A stretch of DNA of 64,000 nucleotides from Phenylobacterium sp. J426 (GTDB taxonomy: Bacteria > Pseudomonadota > Alphaproteobacteria > Caulobacterales > Caulobacteraceae), in contig NZ_JAJOMY010000001.1 of the NCBI RefSeq assembly GCF_024699945.1, forward strand, positions 3,603,001-3,667,000. The letters are read 5' to 3'. The notes under the pieces are model-generated. The model saw only the letters and a list, made by a program, of their open reading frames with translations. It was not told the DNA's origin and made no database searches. The first letter of the stretch is position 1; each line of letters begins with the position of its first letter. The translations under genes were made by a program, and so were the position numbers. Positions 19,645-27,819 of this stretch are shown here, one piece after another.

Positions 19645-19992
19645 TCAGGCTTTGGCGTCGTTGGCGGCAGCCGGCTCGCCGCGGGAACTGACGTCGGCGA
19701 TCATGGCCTTCACCACCTTCACGGTCACGCCCGGCGCGATCTCGAGGCCGACTTCCTTGTCCTCGACGCGCACGATCTTGCCCTTCATGCCGGACGACAG
19801 GACGACGTTGTCGCCGCGCTTCAGGGCGCCCAGCATCGCCTGGTGCTGCTTCATCCGCTTCTGCTGCGGGCGGATCATCAGGAAGTAGAACAGGACGACG
19901 AGCGCGATCAGCGGCAGGAACTGGACCAGCATGGCGCTGGGGTCGCCCGCGCCGCCGGCGGCGGTCTGGGCGTAGGCAGGCGTGGCGAACAT
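19645..19992 (-). CDS. yajC: Preprotein translocase subunit YajC
   Basis: A 115-residue single-span protein of the SecDF-YajC complex. The membrane segment is MLVQFLPLIALVVLFYFLMI, directly followed by the hallmark RPQQKRMKQHQAML and the cytosolic beta-domain LKRGDNVVLSSGMKGKIVRV. An Ala/Thr-rich N-terminus precedes the helix. First gene of the leftward yajC-secD-secF-NDUFAF3 operon, divergent from the DUF815 ATPase with a 120-bp gap. Confidence 0.96.
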   Translation of the reverse strand: MFATPAYAQTAAGGAGDPSAMLVQFLPLIALVVLFYFLMIRPQQKRMKQHQAMLGALKRGDNVVLSSGMKGKIVRVEDKEVGLEIAPGVTVKVVKAMIADVSSRGEPAAANDAKA

Positions 19993-20112
19993 GGCCTCTC
20001 CGGATTGCGGGGGACGCCACTGTGCCAGGGCGCCCGTTCGTAAAGTCGGCGGAAGCTATGCGGAGCGTCCCGCTTTTGCAATGGAACCTGCGGGCGGCTA
20101 AGCCTCGCGGCC

Positions 20113-20953
20113 ATGGACGCCGAGCTGAAGCCCCTGCTGGACCGCATCGCCCAGGCCCTGGAACGCCTGGCGCCCCCTGCCCGCGCCGAGGCGGCCTTCG
20201 AGGGCGCGCGCCTCTTCCGGCACGACCCGGCGACGGGCGGATTCCATCCGGCGCCCGACTATCCGTTGGCGCTGGAGAGCCTCGTCGGCATCGAGCGGCA
20301 GAAGGGCAAGGTGGTCGAGAACCTGCGCCGCTTCGCCACGGGCCTGCCCTACAACCACGTGCTCCTGTGGGGCGTTCGCGGGACCGGCAAGAGCTCGATC
20401 GCCAAGGCCGCGTTCATGGCGGTGGCGGCGGATCACGCGGAGCTGAAGCTGGTGGAGGTGGATCGCGACCAGGTCACCGCCCTGCCCGCCCTGTTCGACG
20501 ACCTTCGGGCCCGGCCCGAGCGGTTCGTGGTGCTGTGCGACGACCTGTCGTTCGAGGAAGGGGCGGCAGCGGCCAAGGCGCTGAAGTCAGCGCTGGAGGG
20601 CGGCGTGTCGGGCCCGCCGGCCAATGTGCTGTTCGTCGCCACCTCCAACCGCCGGCACCTGATGCCGCGGGGCCATCAGGAAGACCGTGGCCTGGTCGCC
20701 GCCCACGAGGACGCCGAGGAGGAGGTCAGCGTCTCGGATCGCTTCGGCCTGTGGATCGGCTTTCCGCCGATGGACCAGGCAACCTATCTGGCCGCCGTGC
20801 AAGGCTATGCCGCGCGCTACGGGCTGCATGTGGAGGACCTGGACCGGCGGGCCCCTGCAGTGGGCGCAGATGCGCGGGGGCCGGTCCGGCCGCGTGGCCT
20901 GGCAATTCATCCGCGACCTGGCGGGGGAGCTGGGCAAGCCGCTCCCCCTCTAG
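20113..20953 (+). CDS. DUF815 family AAA ATPase (frameshift near the end)
   Basis: About 279 residues after repair. The P-loop is LLWGVRGTGKSSIAKA (about residues 80-95), the Walker B region is RFVVLCDDLSFEEG, and VLFVATSNRRHLMPR is the sensor 1 region; these define the DUF815 (AAA_PrkA-like) ATPases of unknown role. The frame breaks in the C4 run 20852-20855; removing one C gives DRRALQWAQMRGGRSGRVAW and the normal C-terminus. Divergent from yajC, a common arrangement in alphaproteobacteria. Convergent with the LysM/M23 gene, ends 3 bp apart. Confidence 0.85.
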
Positions 20954-20956
20954 CCG

Positions 20957-22369
20957 TCAGCGCGGCAACACCAGCGCCGGGTCGATGGGCCGCGCCCGTT
21001 CTTCGGGGGTCGGCGCATAGCGGACCTCGAAGTGCAGCTGGGGCTCGGAGACGCCGCCGGAGGATCCGGCCTGGCCGATCTGCTGACCCTGGGTGACCTT
21101 CTGCTGCATCTTCACGTCGACGCGGCCGAGGTGGCCGTAGGCCGTGACCCAGCCGTCGGCGTGCTTGATGAGCACCAGATTGCCGAAGCCCGGCACCTGA
21201 TCGCCGGCATAGACCACGTCGCCCGCCGCGGCGGCGCGAACCGCCTCGCCGGCGTTCACCCGGATGTTGATGCCGTCGTTGCGCTGGCTCGGGCCCTTGG
21301 GGCCGAAGCCGGACAGGATCTCGCCGCGCAGGGGCCAGATGAACCGGCCCTGCCCCAGGCTGGACACCTGGCTGTCGCTGACCGGCGGCGAGGCCACCGG
21401 CGCGCCGACGATCGGGCGATTGGCCGACGGCGCGGGCGTGCTGGCGGGCGGCGGGCTCGGACGGGGCGCGGGAACGCTGGAGGAGCCGCTCGGGCGGTAA
21501 GGCTGCGGACGGGACGGCAGCGCCGGCGGGGTCTCGGTCCGCGGCGGCGCGACGGCCGGGCCCGGCGGCGGCGTCGTGGCGCGTGGCGGCTGCGCGCCGA
21601 TCGGCGGCGGCGACGCCCGCGGCGGCTCGCTGCGGACCGCCGGCGGCGCGGGCTGCGGCGCCGGCGCGTCCACCTGCACGCGGCTGGTGGTCACGGTCGG
21701 CCCCTTGTCCTTGAAGCCCTTGGGCAGCCGCAGCCTCTGGCCGGGCCGCAGCGTGGCGTTGCGGCCGAGGTCGTTCTCGTCGCGCAGCGCGTCGGCGGTG
21801 ACGGTGAAGCGGCGGGCGATGCCGAACAGCGTGTCGCCCTGCTCGACCGTATAGGCCTTGGCCGTCGTCCTGGGCCCCTTCAGGTCGTCGCCCGGATGGA
21901 TGACGTAGGGCTTCTTGAGCTTGTTGTCCTTGGCGAGCTGCTCGACCGTGGTGTCGAGCTTCCGAGCGATGGCCTCGAGGTTGTCGCCCTTCTTGACGGT
22001 ATAGGTCGCAGCCGGGCCTTCCACGTCCACCACCCGGCCGGTGACGGTGCGGGTCGTGACGGTGCGGTAGGTCGGCGCGGGCGGCGGCGCATAGGCCGGC
22101 TGGGACGGCGCAGGAGACGGCGTCGCGGCGCGTGGCGCGGTCGGCGCAGGCGCGTCCAGCGGCCGGGACTCGACGCTCTCGCGAGCGCGGGGGATCTCCG
22201 GCGCCGGCTCGGCGTCGCGCGGGGGCGGCGCGGCCGGCGTGGTCGGCGGCGGTGGAGTGATCACCTGGGGGGCGATCGGGAAGTTCGGGCTCGCGCAGGC
22301 CGCCAGGCTCGCGCCGAGGGCGCTGGTGGCCAGGAGGATCAGGATCGGGCGCGTGGGGAAAAGCGTCAT
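20957..22369 (-). CDS. LysM/M23 peptidase lipoprotein (NlpD/EnvC-like)
   Basis: A 470-residue lipoprotein. The signal peptide ends in ALGASLAAC, a lipobox with Cys about 28 residues in. Two LysM repeats follow (TYTVKKGDNLEAIARKL and AYTVEQGDTLFGIARRF), then a Pro-rich spacer of about 120 residues, then an M23 domain (GRFIWPLRGEILSGFGPKG, ADGWVTAYGHLGRV, QLHFEVRY). The expected zinc ligand in the first M23 motif (HxxxD) is replaced by NDGINIR, while AYGHL and LHFEV are kept, so like NlpD/EnvC it may activate amidases rather than cut. The ATG at 22369 is chosen for its GGAG and lipobox distance; 22399 is an alternative. Confidence 0.85.
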   Translation of the reverse strand: MTLFPTRPILILLATSALGASLAACASPNFPIAPQVITPPPPTTPAAPPPRDAEPAPEIPRARESVESRPLDAPAPTAPRAATPSPAPSQPAYAPPPAPTYRTVTTRTVTGRVVDVEGPAATYTVKKGDNLEAIARKLDTTVEQLAKDNKLKKPYVIHPGDDLKGPRTTAKAYTVEQGDTLFGIARRFTVTADALRDENDLGRNATLRPGQRLRLPKGFKDKGPTVTTSRVQVDAPAPQPAPPAVRSEPPRASPPPIGAQPPRATTPPPGPAVAPPRTETPPALPSRPQPYRPSGSSSVPAPRPSPPPASTPAPSANRPIVGAPVASPPVSDSQVSSLGQGRFIWPLRGEILSGFGPKGPSQRNDGINIRVNAGEAVRAAAAGDVVYAGDQVPGFGNLVLIKHADGWVTAYGHLGRVDVKMQQKVTQGQQIGQAGSSGGVSEPQLHFEVRYAPTPEERARPIDPALVLPR

Positions 22370-22491
22370 CGCCGCTCCGGGTCGGGGATAGAGAATCATC
22401 GGGGCGTGGTCGGAGAGAATGGCGGCGGGCCGACGCCCCCGCCAACCCGCAAACCGCCGCAGCCTGTGGACGAAGAGCCCTGGGCGACGCC

Positions 22492-23148
22492 CTAGAGCTC
22501 CTTGGCCACGCCTTCGAGCAGGGGCACGAAGCGGACGTCGATGAGGTCCTCGACCTCGAAGCCGCCCTTGCCGTCGCCGACATAGCGGCGAAGGCTCTGC
22601 ACCGGCCCCTTGCCCACGGGGGCCACCAGGATCCCGTTCGGCTTGAGCTGCGAGAGCAGAGCCTTGGGCTCTCCCGGCGCCGCCGCCGTGACCATAATGC
22701 GGTCGAAAGGCGCCTGCTCGGGCCACCCCTCCCCGCCGTCGCCGAAGCGGGTGATGACGTTCGTCAGGCCCAGCTCCTTGAAGCGCCCTTCCGCTTCGCG
22801 CATCAGCGTGCGGTAGCGCTCCACCGTGTAGACCAGCCGCGCGATCTTCGAGAGGATGGCGGTCTGGTAGCCGCTGCCGGTGCCGATCTCGAGCACGCGG
22901 TCGCGCCGGTCGATCTTCAGGGCCTGGGTCATCAGCCCGACGATGAACGGCTGGCTGATGGTCTGGCCGCAGGCGATGGGCAGGGCCGAATCCTCGAAGG
23001 CGCGGTCCTTGAACAGCTCCTGGGTGAACAGCGGCCGGGGCGTGGTCTCGATGGCGTGCAGCACCTTGGCGTCGGTCACGCCCTGGGATCGCAGCGCCAG
23101 CAGCAGCCGCGCCATCTGGGTTTCGGCGTCCTTGTCCCGCTCAGCCAT
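22492..23148 (-). CDS. pcm: Protein-L-isoaspartate O-methyltransferase
   Basis: SAM-dependent repair enzyme that methylates isoaspartyl residues in damaged proteins. The 218 residues show the family core: ALPIACGQTISQPFIVGLMT, VLEIGTGSGYQTAILSKIA (SAM-binding motif I), YRTLMREAEGRFKELGLTNV, and RIMVTAAAPGEPKALLSQLK. It lies 3 bp after surE, a pairing conserved across proteobacteria (surE-pcm-nlpD), and upstream of the LysM/M23 lipoprotein gene, which completes that classic neighbourhood. Confidence 0.95.
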   Translation of the reverse strand: MAERDKDAETQMARLLLALRSQGVTDAKVLHAIETTPRPLFTQELFKDRAFEDSALPIACGQTISQPFIVGLMTQALKIDRRDRVLEIGTGSGYQTAILSKIARLVYTVERYRTLMREAEGRFKELGLTNVITRFGDGGEGWPEQAPFDRIMVTAAAPGEPKALLSQLKPNGILVAPVGKGPVQSLRRYVGDGKGGFEVEDLIDVRFVPLLEGVAKEL

Positions 23149-23150
23149 CG

Positions 23151-23924
23151 TCAGACCTTCGGCGGGGCCCCGCCCAGCAAGCCCTTCAGGTCATTGACCG
23201 CGGCCATGTGGGAGAGGTCGATGTGCAGCGGGGTCACCGAGATCCTGCCCTCGTAGAGCGCGCGCAGGTCGGTGCCGTCGGGCGGACTGGAGCGCTCCTG
23301 GCGGAAGCCGATCCAGTAGTATTCCTTGCCGCGCAGGTCGGTGCGCTTCTCGGCGTGGCGGACGTGGACGTCACGGAAGCCCTGCTTGGTGACCTCCACC
23401 TCGGTGATCTGGTCCACCGGCGCGTTCGGGAAGTTGATGTTGATGACCACGTCGTCCGGCCAGCCCAACTCGACCAGCCGCTTGATGATGCCGGGACCGA
23501 AGGCCTCGGCGGGCTCGAAGCTGTTGCCGGGTTCATAGAAGCCCATCTGGCTGAGCGCGATGGAGGGGACGCCCAGCGCCATGCCCTCGATGGCGCCGGC
23601 CACCGTGCCCGACATCGTCACGTCCTCGGCGAGATTGGCCCCGCGGTTGACGCCCGACAGCACGAGATCCGGCTTCTTGCCCTTCACCAGTTCGTGGACC
23701 CCCAGCATCACGCAATCCGTGGGCGTGCCGGTGGTGGCGAATCGGCGCTCGCCCAGCGTGCGGACGCGGATCGGCTCGGCCAGCGTCAGCGCCCGGCTGG
23801 CGCCCGACTGCTCATACTCCGGCGCGCACACCCAGATGTCGTCGGTGAGCTGGGCGGCGATGCGCTCCAGCGCCGCCAGGCCGTCGGCGTGGATCCCGTC
23901 GTCGTTGGTGATCAGGATCCTCAT
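23151..23924 (-). CDS. surE: 5'/3'-nucleotidase SurE
   Basis: Metal-dependent phosphatase acting on nucleoside monophosphates and short polyphosphates. The N-terminus [20 protein letters not shown] contains the metal-binding DD pair; [20 protein letters not shown] and [20 protein letters not shown] (with the conserved SGxNxGxN) and YSGTVAGAMEG-like [20 protein letters not shown] are clear. Length 257 is normal. Its start overlaps the serS stop by 4 bp, so it is translationally coupled. Confidence 0.96.
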   Translation of the reverse strand: MRILITNDDGIHADGLAALERIAAQLTDDIWVCAPEYEQSGASRALTLAEPIRVRTLGERRFATTGTPTDCVMLGVHELVKGKKPDLVLSGVNRGANLAEDVTMSGTVAGAIEGMALGVPSIALSQMGFYEPGNSFEPAEAFGPGIIKRLVELGWPDDVVININFPNAPVDQITEVEVTKQGFRDVHVRHAEKRTDLRGKEYYWIGFRQERSSPPDGTDLRALYEGRISVTPLHIDLSHMAAVNDLKGLLGGAPPKV

Positions 23925-25204
23925 TGGGCGTCGCCGCCGATGTGGGTGATCCCGGGCAGGTAGGGCTTCAGCGCATCGGGGACGGCAATGCGGCCGCCCT
24001 CGTCCTGGTAGTTCTCGAGGATGGCCACGAGGGTGCGGCCGACGGCGAGGCCCGAGCCGTTCAGCGTGTGGACGAAGCGGGTGCCCTTCTCGCCGGCCTT
24101 CTTGGCGCGCGCATTCATGCGCCGGGCTTGGAAGTCGCCGGTGTTCGAGCAGGAGCTGATCTCGCGGTACTTGCCCTGGGACGGCAGCCAGACTTCGAGG
24201 TCGTAGGTCTTCCGCGCGCCGAAACCCATGTCGCCGGTGCACAGCAGCATGGTGCGATACGGCAGCTCCAGGCGCTTCAGCACGGCCTCGGCGCACTCGG
24301 TCATGCGCTGGTGCTCGGCCTCCGACTGTTCGGGGGCGGTGATGGAGACCAGCTCGCACTTGATGAACTGGTGCTGGCGGATCATGCCGCGGGTGTCGCG
24401 TCCCGACGCGCCGGCCTCGGAGCGGAAGCACGGGGTCAGCGCCGTGTAGCGCAGCGGCAGCTCCTCCTCCGCGAGGATCTGATCCATGACGAGGCTCGTC
24501 AGCGACACCTCGGCGGTCGGGATCAGCCAGCGGCCGTCGGTGGTCTGGAACAGGTCCTCGGCGAACTTCGGCAGCTTGTCGGTGCCGTAGGCGGCCGCGT
24601 CGTTGACCAGCAGCGGCGGGGAGACTTCGACGTAGCCGTGTTCCTGCGTCTGCAGGTCCAGCATGAACTGCCCGAGAGCCCGCTCGAGGCGAGCGAGCTG
24701 GCCCTTCAGCACCACGAAGCGGGCGCCGCTCATGCGCGCGGCGGCCTCGAAGTCCATCAGCCCGAGCCCCTCGCCCAGGTCGACGTGGTCCTTCGGTGCG
24801 GCGATCGCGCGCGGCTCGCCCCAGCGGCGGACCTCGACGTTGTCGTGCTCGTCGGCGCCCTTGGGGACGTCGGGCGCCGGGATGTTCGGCAGGGCCGAGA
24901 GGATCGCCTTCAGCGCCTCGCCGATCTCACGTTCGAGTTCGGCCTGCTCCTCCAGGGTCTTCTTGAGGCCTTCCACCTGCGCCATCAGACGCTGGGCTTC
25001 GTCCTCGTTCTTCTGCGCCTTGGCCTGGCCGATCTTCTTGGAGGCCTCGTTGCGCTCGGCCTGGGCGGACTGCAGGGTCGTCTGGGCGGCGCGCAGCCTG
25101 GCGTCGAGCTCGAGAATCTCCGCCGCCTTGCCCGACAAACCCTTCTGCGCCCACGCGGCCTCGTAGAGCTCGGGGTTCTCGCGGATGGCTTTCAGGTCGT
25201 GCAT
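23921..25204 (-). CDS. serS: Seryl-tRNA synthetase
   Basis: Charges tRNA-Ser; class II synthetase, cytosolic dimer. The 427-residue protein has the N-terminal two-helix coiled-coil arm (roughly residues 30-100, rich in Glu/Gln/Ala/Lys) and the class II motifs: motif 2 in [20 protein letters not shown] and motif 3 in [27 protein letters not shown] in the middle is the serine-binding loop. Read leftward, it lies 71 bp after tatC and is coupled to surE. Confidence 0.98.
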   Translation of the reverse strand: MHDLKAIRENPELYEAAWAQKGLSGKAAEILELDARLRAAQTTLQSAQAERNEASKKIGQAKAQKNEDEAQRLMAQVEGLKKTLEEQAELEREIGEALKAILSALPNIPAPDVPKGADEHDNVEVRRWGEPRAIAAPKDHVDLGEGLGLMDFEAAARMSGARFVVLKGQLARLERALGQFMLDLQTQEHGYVEVSPPLLVNDAAAYGTDKLPKFAEDLFQTTDGRWLIPTAEVSLTSLVMDQILAEEELPLRYTALTPCFRSEAGASGRDTRGMIRQHQFIKCELVSITAPEQSEAEHQRMTECAEAVLKRLELPYRTMLLCTGDMGFGARKTYDLEVWLPSQGKYREISSCSNTGDFQARRMNARAKKAGEKGTRFVHTLNGSGLAVGRTLVAILENYQDEGGRIAVPDALKPYLPGITHIGGDAQ

Positions 25205-25275
25205 GGGGCCCGTCTGTCGCTTGAGCGGCTCTCTCTAGAGCGCGTCGGAACAGGCGCCAAGTTGGGCCGCCCCAA

Positions 25276-26181
25276 TCAGGCGGGAATGATGTCCCGGCGC
25301 TCGTCATCCCCGCTCTCGTCGTCTCGAGCGCGGCGCAGCTCGATGAGCTTCACGCAGCCGATCGAGATGAAATAAAGGGCGACGATCGGCAGGGCGAGCA
25401 GCAGCTGGCTGATGGGGTCAGGCGGCGTCACGATCGCCGCCACGACGACCACCCCGAACACCGCGTAGCGCCAGCCCTTCACCAGCATGGCGGAATTCAC
25501 GATGCCGGCCATGCCCAGCAGGGTCAGCACCACCGGCAGCTGGAAGCAGAGGCCGAAGGCCAGCAGCAGAGTCGTGACCAGGGTGAGATAGTCCGAGACC
25601 TTGGGCAGAAGCTCCACCGCGACCCCAGCCGCGCCGACGATCTGCTGGCTCAGCGAGAACCACAGGACGAAGGGCAGGATGACGAAATAGACCAGGGCGG
25701 CGCCCATCAGGAACAGCATGGGCGCCGCGAGCAGGAACGGCAGGAAGGCGCGGCGCTCGCGCTTGTAGAGGCCGGGGGCCACGAAGGCGTAGACCTGCCA
25801 GGCCAGCACCGGGAAGGTCAGGACCACCGCGCCGAAGCCGGCCAGCTTCAGCTTGGTGAAGAAGAACTCCAGCGGCGCGGTGAACACCAGCCGCAGGTTC
25901 TCGCCCTCGGCCAGCGGCGCGTCCTTCAGCCCGATCAGCACGAACAGCAGGTCGAAGGGGCCGGCTGAATGACCGCCCTTGGACGCCTCGAACATCTCCG
26001 CGGCGACCTGGAACGGATGAAGCAGGACGGTGTAGATCTGGGTCGAGAAGCCGAAACAGATCGCGAAGCCCACGACGACCGCCAGGACGCAGATGATCAG
26101 CCGCTTGCGCAGCTCCACCAGATGGTCGAGCAGCGGGGCGCGCGAGGCCTCGATCTCGGAGTCGTCGTCCTGGTAGCTCAT
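25276..26181 (-). CDS. tatC: Twin-arginine translocase subunit TatC
   Basis: Six-helix receptor for twin-arginine signal peptides in the inner membrane. Recognisable parts are APLLDHLVELRKRLIICVLA at the N-terminus, PGLYKRERRAFLPFLLAAPM in the central loop and TPPDPISQLLLALPIVALYF near the end, with the conserved TPPDPISQ. There is an insert of about 35 residues in the first periplasmic loop (FEASKGGHSAGPF and following), usual in alphaproteobacteria. The 301-residue length includes a charged C-terminal tail. Overlaps the tatB stop by 4 bp. Confidence 0.97.
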   Translation of the reverse strand: MSYQDDDSEIEASRAPLLDHLVELRKRLIICVLAVVVGFAICFGFSTQIYTVLLHPFQVAAEMFEASKGGHSAGPFDLLFVLIGLKDAPLAEGENLRLVFTAPLEFFFTKLKLAGFGAVVLTFPVLAWQVYAFVAPGLYKRERRAFLPFLLAAPMLFLMGAALVYFVILPFVLWFSLSQQIVGAAGVAVELLPKVSDYLTLVTTLLLAFGLCFQLPVVLTLLGMAGIVNSAMLVKGWRYAVFGVVVVAAIVTPPDPISQLLLALPIVALYFISIGCVKLIELRRARDDESGDDERRDIIPA

Positions 26182-26699
26182 TCCACGATCTTCTTGGCCG
26201 CGAGCTTCTTGGCGCGCGGCCTGGCCGGCGTCTTCGCGGCGGCGGCGCGGGTCTTGGGCGCGGCGCCAGCGGCCTCCTTCGGCTTGGCGGCGCGCGGCTT
26301 GCGGGCCGCCTTGACCGGTTCAGGCGCCGGCGCTTCGAGCGGCTCGGGCGGCTCCGAGGTCTGGGCGTGCTGGTAGCTCATCGGCGGGTGCATCTGGACG
26401 CCCACGTCCGAGAGGCTGTTCTCGATGTCGCTGACCGTCTCACGATAGGCGCTGTCGCTGATCGACATGTCGGCGAACTGCCCCCGCCGCATCGCCTCCA
26501 CCTCCTTGCGCAGGTCGTCGAGCTCGGACTGGCGGGCCATCTCGTCGAAGCTGGCGCGGAACTCGTTCGCCATGCCGCGCACCTTGGCCATGAACTGGCC
26601 AAAGCGGCGAAGCAGAACCGGCAGGTCCTTCGGCCCGACCACGATCAGCGCCACGATGGCGATGACCAGCAGCTCGGACGCGCCAATCTCGGGAAGCAT
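26178..26699 (-). CDS. tatB: Twin-arginine translocase subunit TatB
   Basis: Single-span protein that binds TatC and the substrate. IGASELLVIAIVALIVVGPK is the membrane segment followed by the Gly-Pro hinge and DLPVLLRRFGQFMAKVRGMA amphipathic helix. The 173-residue length and the long Ala/Pro/Lys-rich tail (KAARKPRAAKPKEAAGAAPK and onward) separate it from TatA. Located between tatA and tatC and coupled to tatC. Confidence 0.95.
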   Translation of the reverse strand: MLPEIGASELLVIAIVALIVVGPKDLPVLLRRFGQFMAKVRGMANEFRASFDEMARQSELDDLRKEVEAMRRGQFADMSISDSAYRETVSDIENSLSDVGVQMHPPMSYQHAQTSEPPEPLEAPAPEPVKAARKPRAAKPKEAAGAAPKTRAAAAKTPARPRAKKLAAKKIVE

Positions 26700-26718
26700 G
26701 CGGGTGGCCTAAACGGAT

Positions 26719-26747
26719 GCGCCGGCCGCGATCAAGCGGGCCGGCGC
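26719..26747. other. GC-rich hairpin between tatA and tatB
   Basis: GCGCCGGCC (26719-26727) and GGCCGGCGC (26739-26747) form a 9-bp stem in the tatA-tatB spacer. On the minus strand no T-run follows, so it is more likely an mRNA-stabilising or processing hairpin that favours high TatA than a terminator. Confidence 0.45.
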
Positions 26748-26773
26748 GGAAAAGATCGAAAGCCGCGTCGGCC

Positions 26774-26986
26774 TCAGCCGACCGTGGTGTCCTTCTTGCG
26801 GGTCTTGGGCAGCGGCTTGGCCTCGGCCTCTTCGGTCTCTTCCGGCTCGCCCTTGAGGCCCTCGCGGAAGGCGCGGATGCCCTTGGCCGTGTCGCCCATG
26901 AGGCCGGAGATCTTGCCGCGACCGCCGAACAGCAGCGCGCCGACCACAACGATCAGAAGGATGTGCCAGATGCTAAGGGCGCCCAT
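26774..26986 (-). CDS. tatA: Twin-arginine translocase subunit TatA
   Basis: Pore-forming component of the Tat system. The 70-residue protein has [20 protein letters not shown], a membrane helix ending in the FG motif, then the amphipathic helix [20 protein letters not shown] and an acidic tail. The ATG at 26986 gives the family N-terminus; a longer upstream frame is not supported. First tat gene in the leftward tatA-tatB-tatC order, 107 bp downstream of scpB. Confidence 0.95.
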   Translation of the reverse strand: MGALSIWHILLIVVVGALLFGGRGKISGLMGDTAKGIRAFREGLKGEPEETEEAEAKPLPKTRKKDTTVG

Positions 26987-27093
26987 GCGCAAAACTCCCT
27001 GAACGGTTCCGCGGCCCCGACGCCGCCCGTCCGCCAATCTCAGCGGGGTATATAGTCTGTCGACGGCGGCCACGCCAACGGCGACGAAAGCGC

Positions 27094-27744
27094 CTATTTC
27101 CCGTCCTCGTCCTGGCCGATGAAGTCGACGTGGAATTCGGGCGGCTCGCCCAGGTCGAGTTCGTCCTCCCCGCCCGGCGGATCTGCAGGGTTCGGCACGG
27201 TGAAGTCGGCCGGAATATCGAGGCTGAGCAGACCCGCGGCCTTCATCTCGGCCACGCCCGGCAGGTCGGCGAGGCTGGGCAGGCCGTAGTGCTCGAGGAA
27301 GGCGTCGGTGGTGCCGTAGGTGACGGGGCGGCCGGGCGTGCGTCGGCGGCCACGCATCCGCACCAGGCCCAGCTCGAGGAGAACATCCAACGTGCCCTTG
27401 CTCGCCTGCACCCCGCGGACCGCCTCGATCTCGGCCCGGGTGACAGGCTGGTGATAGGCGATGATCGCCAGCGTCTCCTGCGCGGCCTTCGACAGCCGGC
27501 GCGGCTCGTCGCGCTCCTCGGTCATCAGCCAGACGAGGTCTTCCGCGGTCTGGAAGCGCCAGCCGCCGGCGATGTTGGCGAGGACGACGCCCCGGCCCTC
27601 GTAGATCGCGGCCAGGTCCTCCAGCGCTCCGGCGACATCGGCGCCTTCGGGCAGGCGGCTCGCCAGGTCGTCGACGGAGAGCGGCCGGGCCGCGGCGAAC
27701 AGCAGAGCTTCGACCTCGCGGGCGGTCTCGCGGCGCTCAGACAT
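27094..27744 (-). CDS. scpB: Segregation and condensation protein ScpB
   Basis: Winged-helix partner of the SMC-ScpA condensin that organises the chromosome. The 216 residues show [40 protein letters not shown] and [20 protein letters not shown], ending with the second winged helix ([20 protein letters not shown]), followed by an acidic tail. It lies 75 bp after scpA; that spacer holds repeat copy C in full, and copy D runs from the spacer into the scpA end. Confidence 0.95.
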   Translation of the reverse strand: MSERRETAREVEALLFAAARPLSVDDLASRLPEGADVAGALEDLAAIYEGRGVVLANIAGGWRFQTAEDLVWLMTEERDEPRRLSKAAQETLAIIAYHQPVTRAEIEAVRGVQASKGTLDVLLELGLVRMRGRRRTPGRPVTYGTTDAFLEHYGLPSLADLPGVAEMKAAGLLSLDIPADFTVPNPADPPGGEDELDLGEPPEFHVDFIGQDEDGK

Positions 27745-27748
27745 CCAA

Positions 27749-27800
27749 GCCCCTCCTCTTCAGGGGAGGGGCAGACCGCGAAGCGGTCGGGGTGGGGGAA
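27749..27800 (+). repeat. Double-hairpin palindromic repeat, copy C
   Basis: GCCCCTCC-TCTTCAGG-GGAGGGGC (27749-27772), GACCGC-GAA-GCGGTC (27774-27788), tail GGGGTGGGGGAA. Compared with copies A, B and D, the second base pair of hairpin 1 is C-G instead of T-A, a compensatory change. It starts 4 bp upstream of the scpB start. Confidence 0.85.
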
Positions 27801-27819
27801 CCTCGGGCCGCCATGGGCG

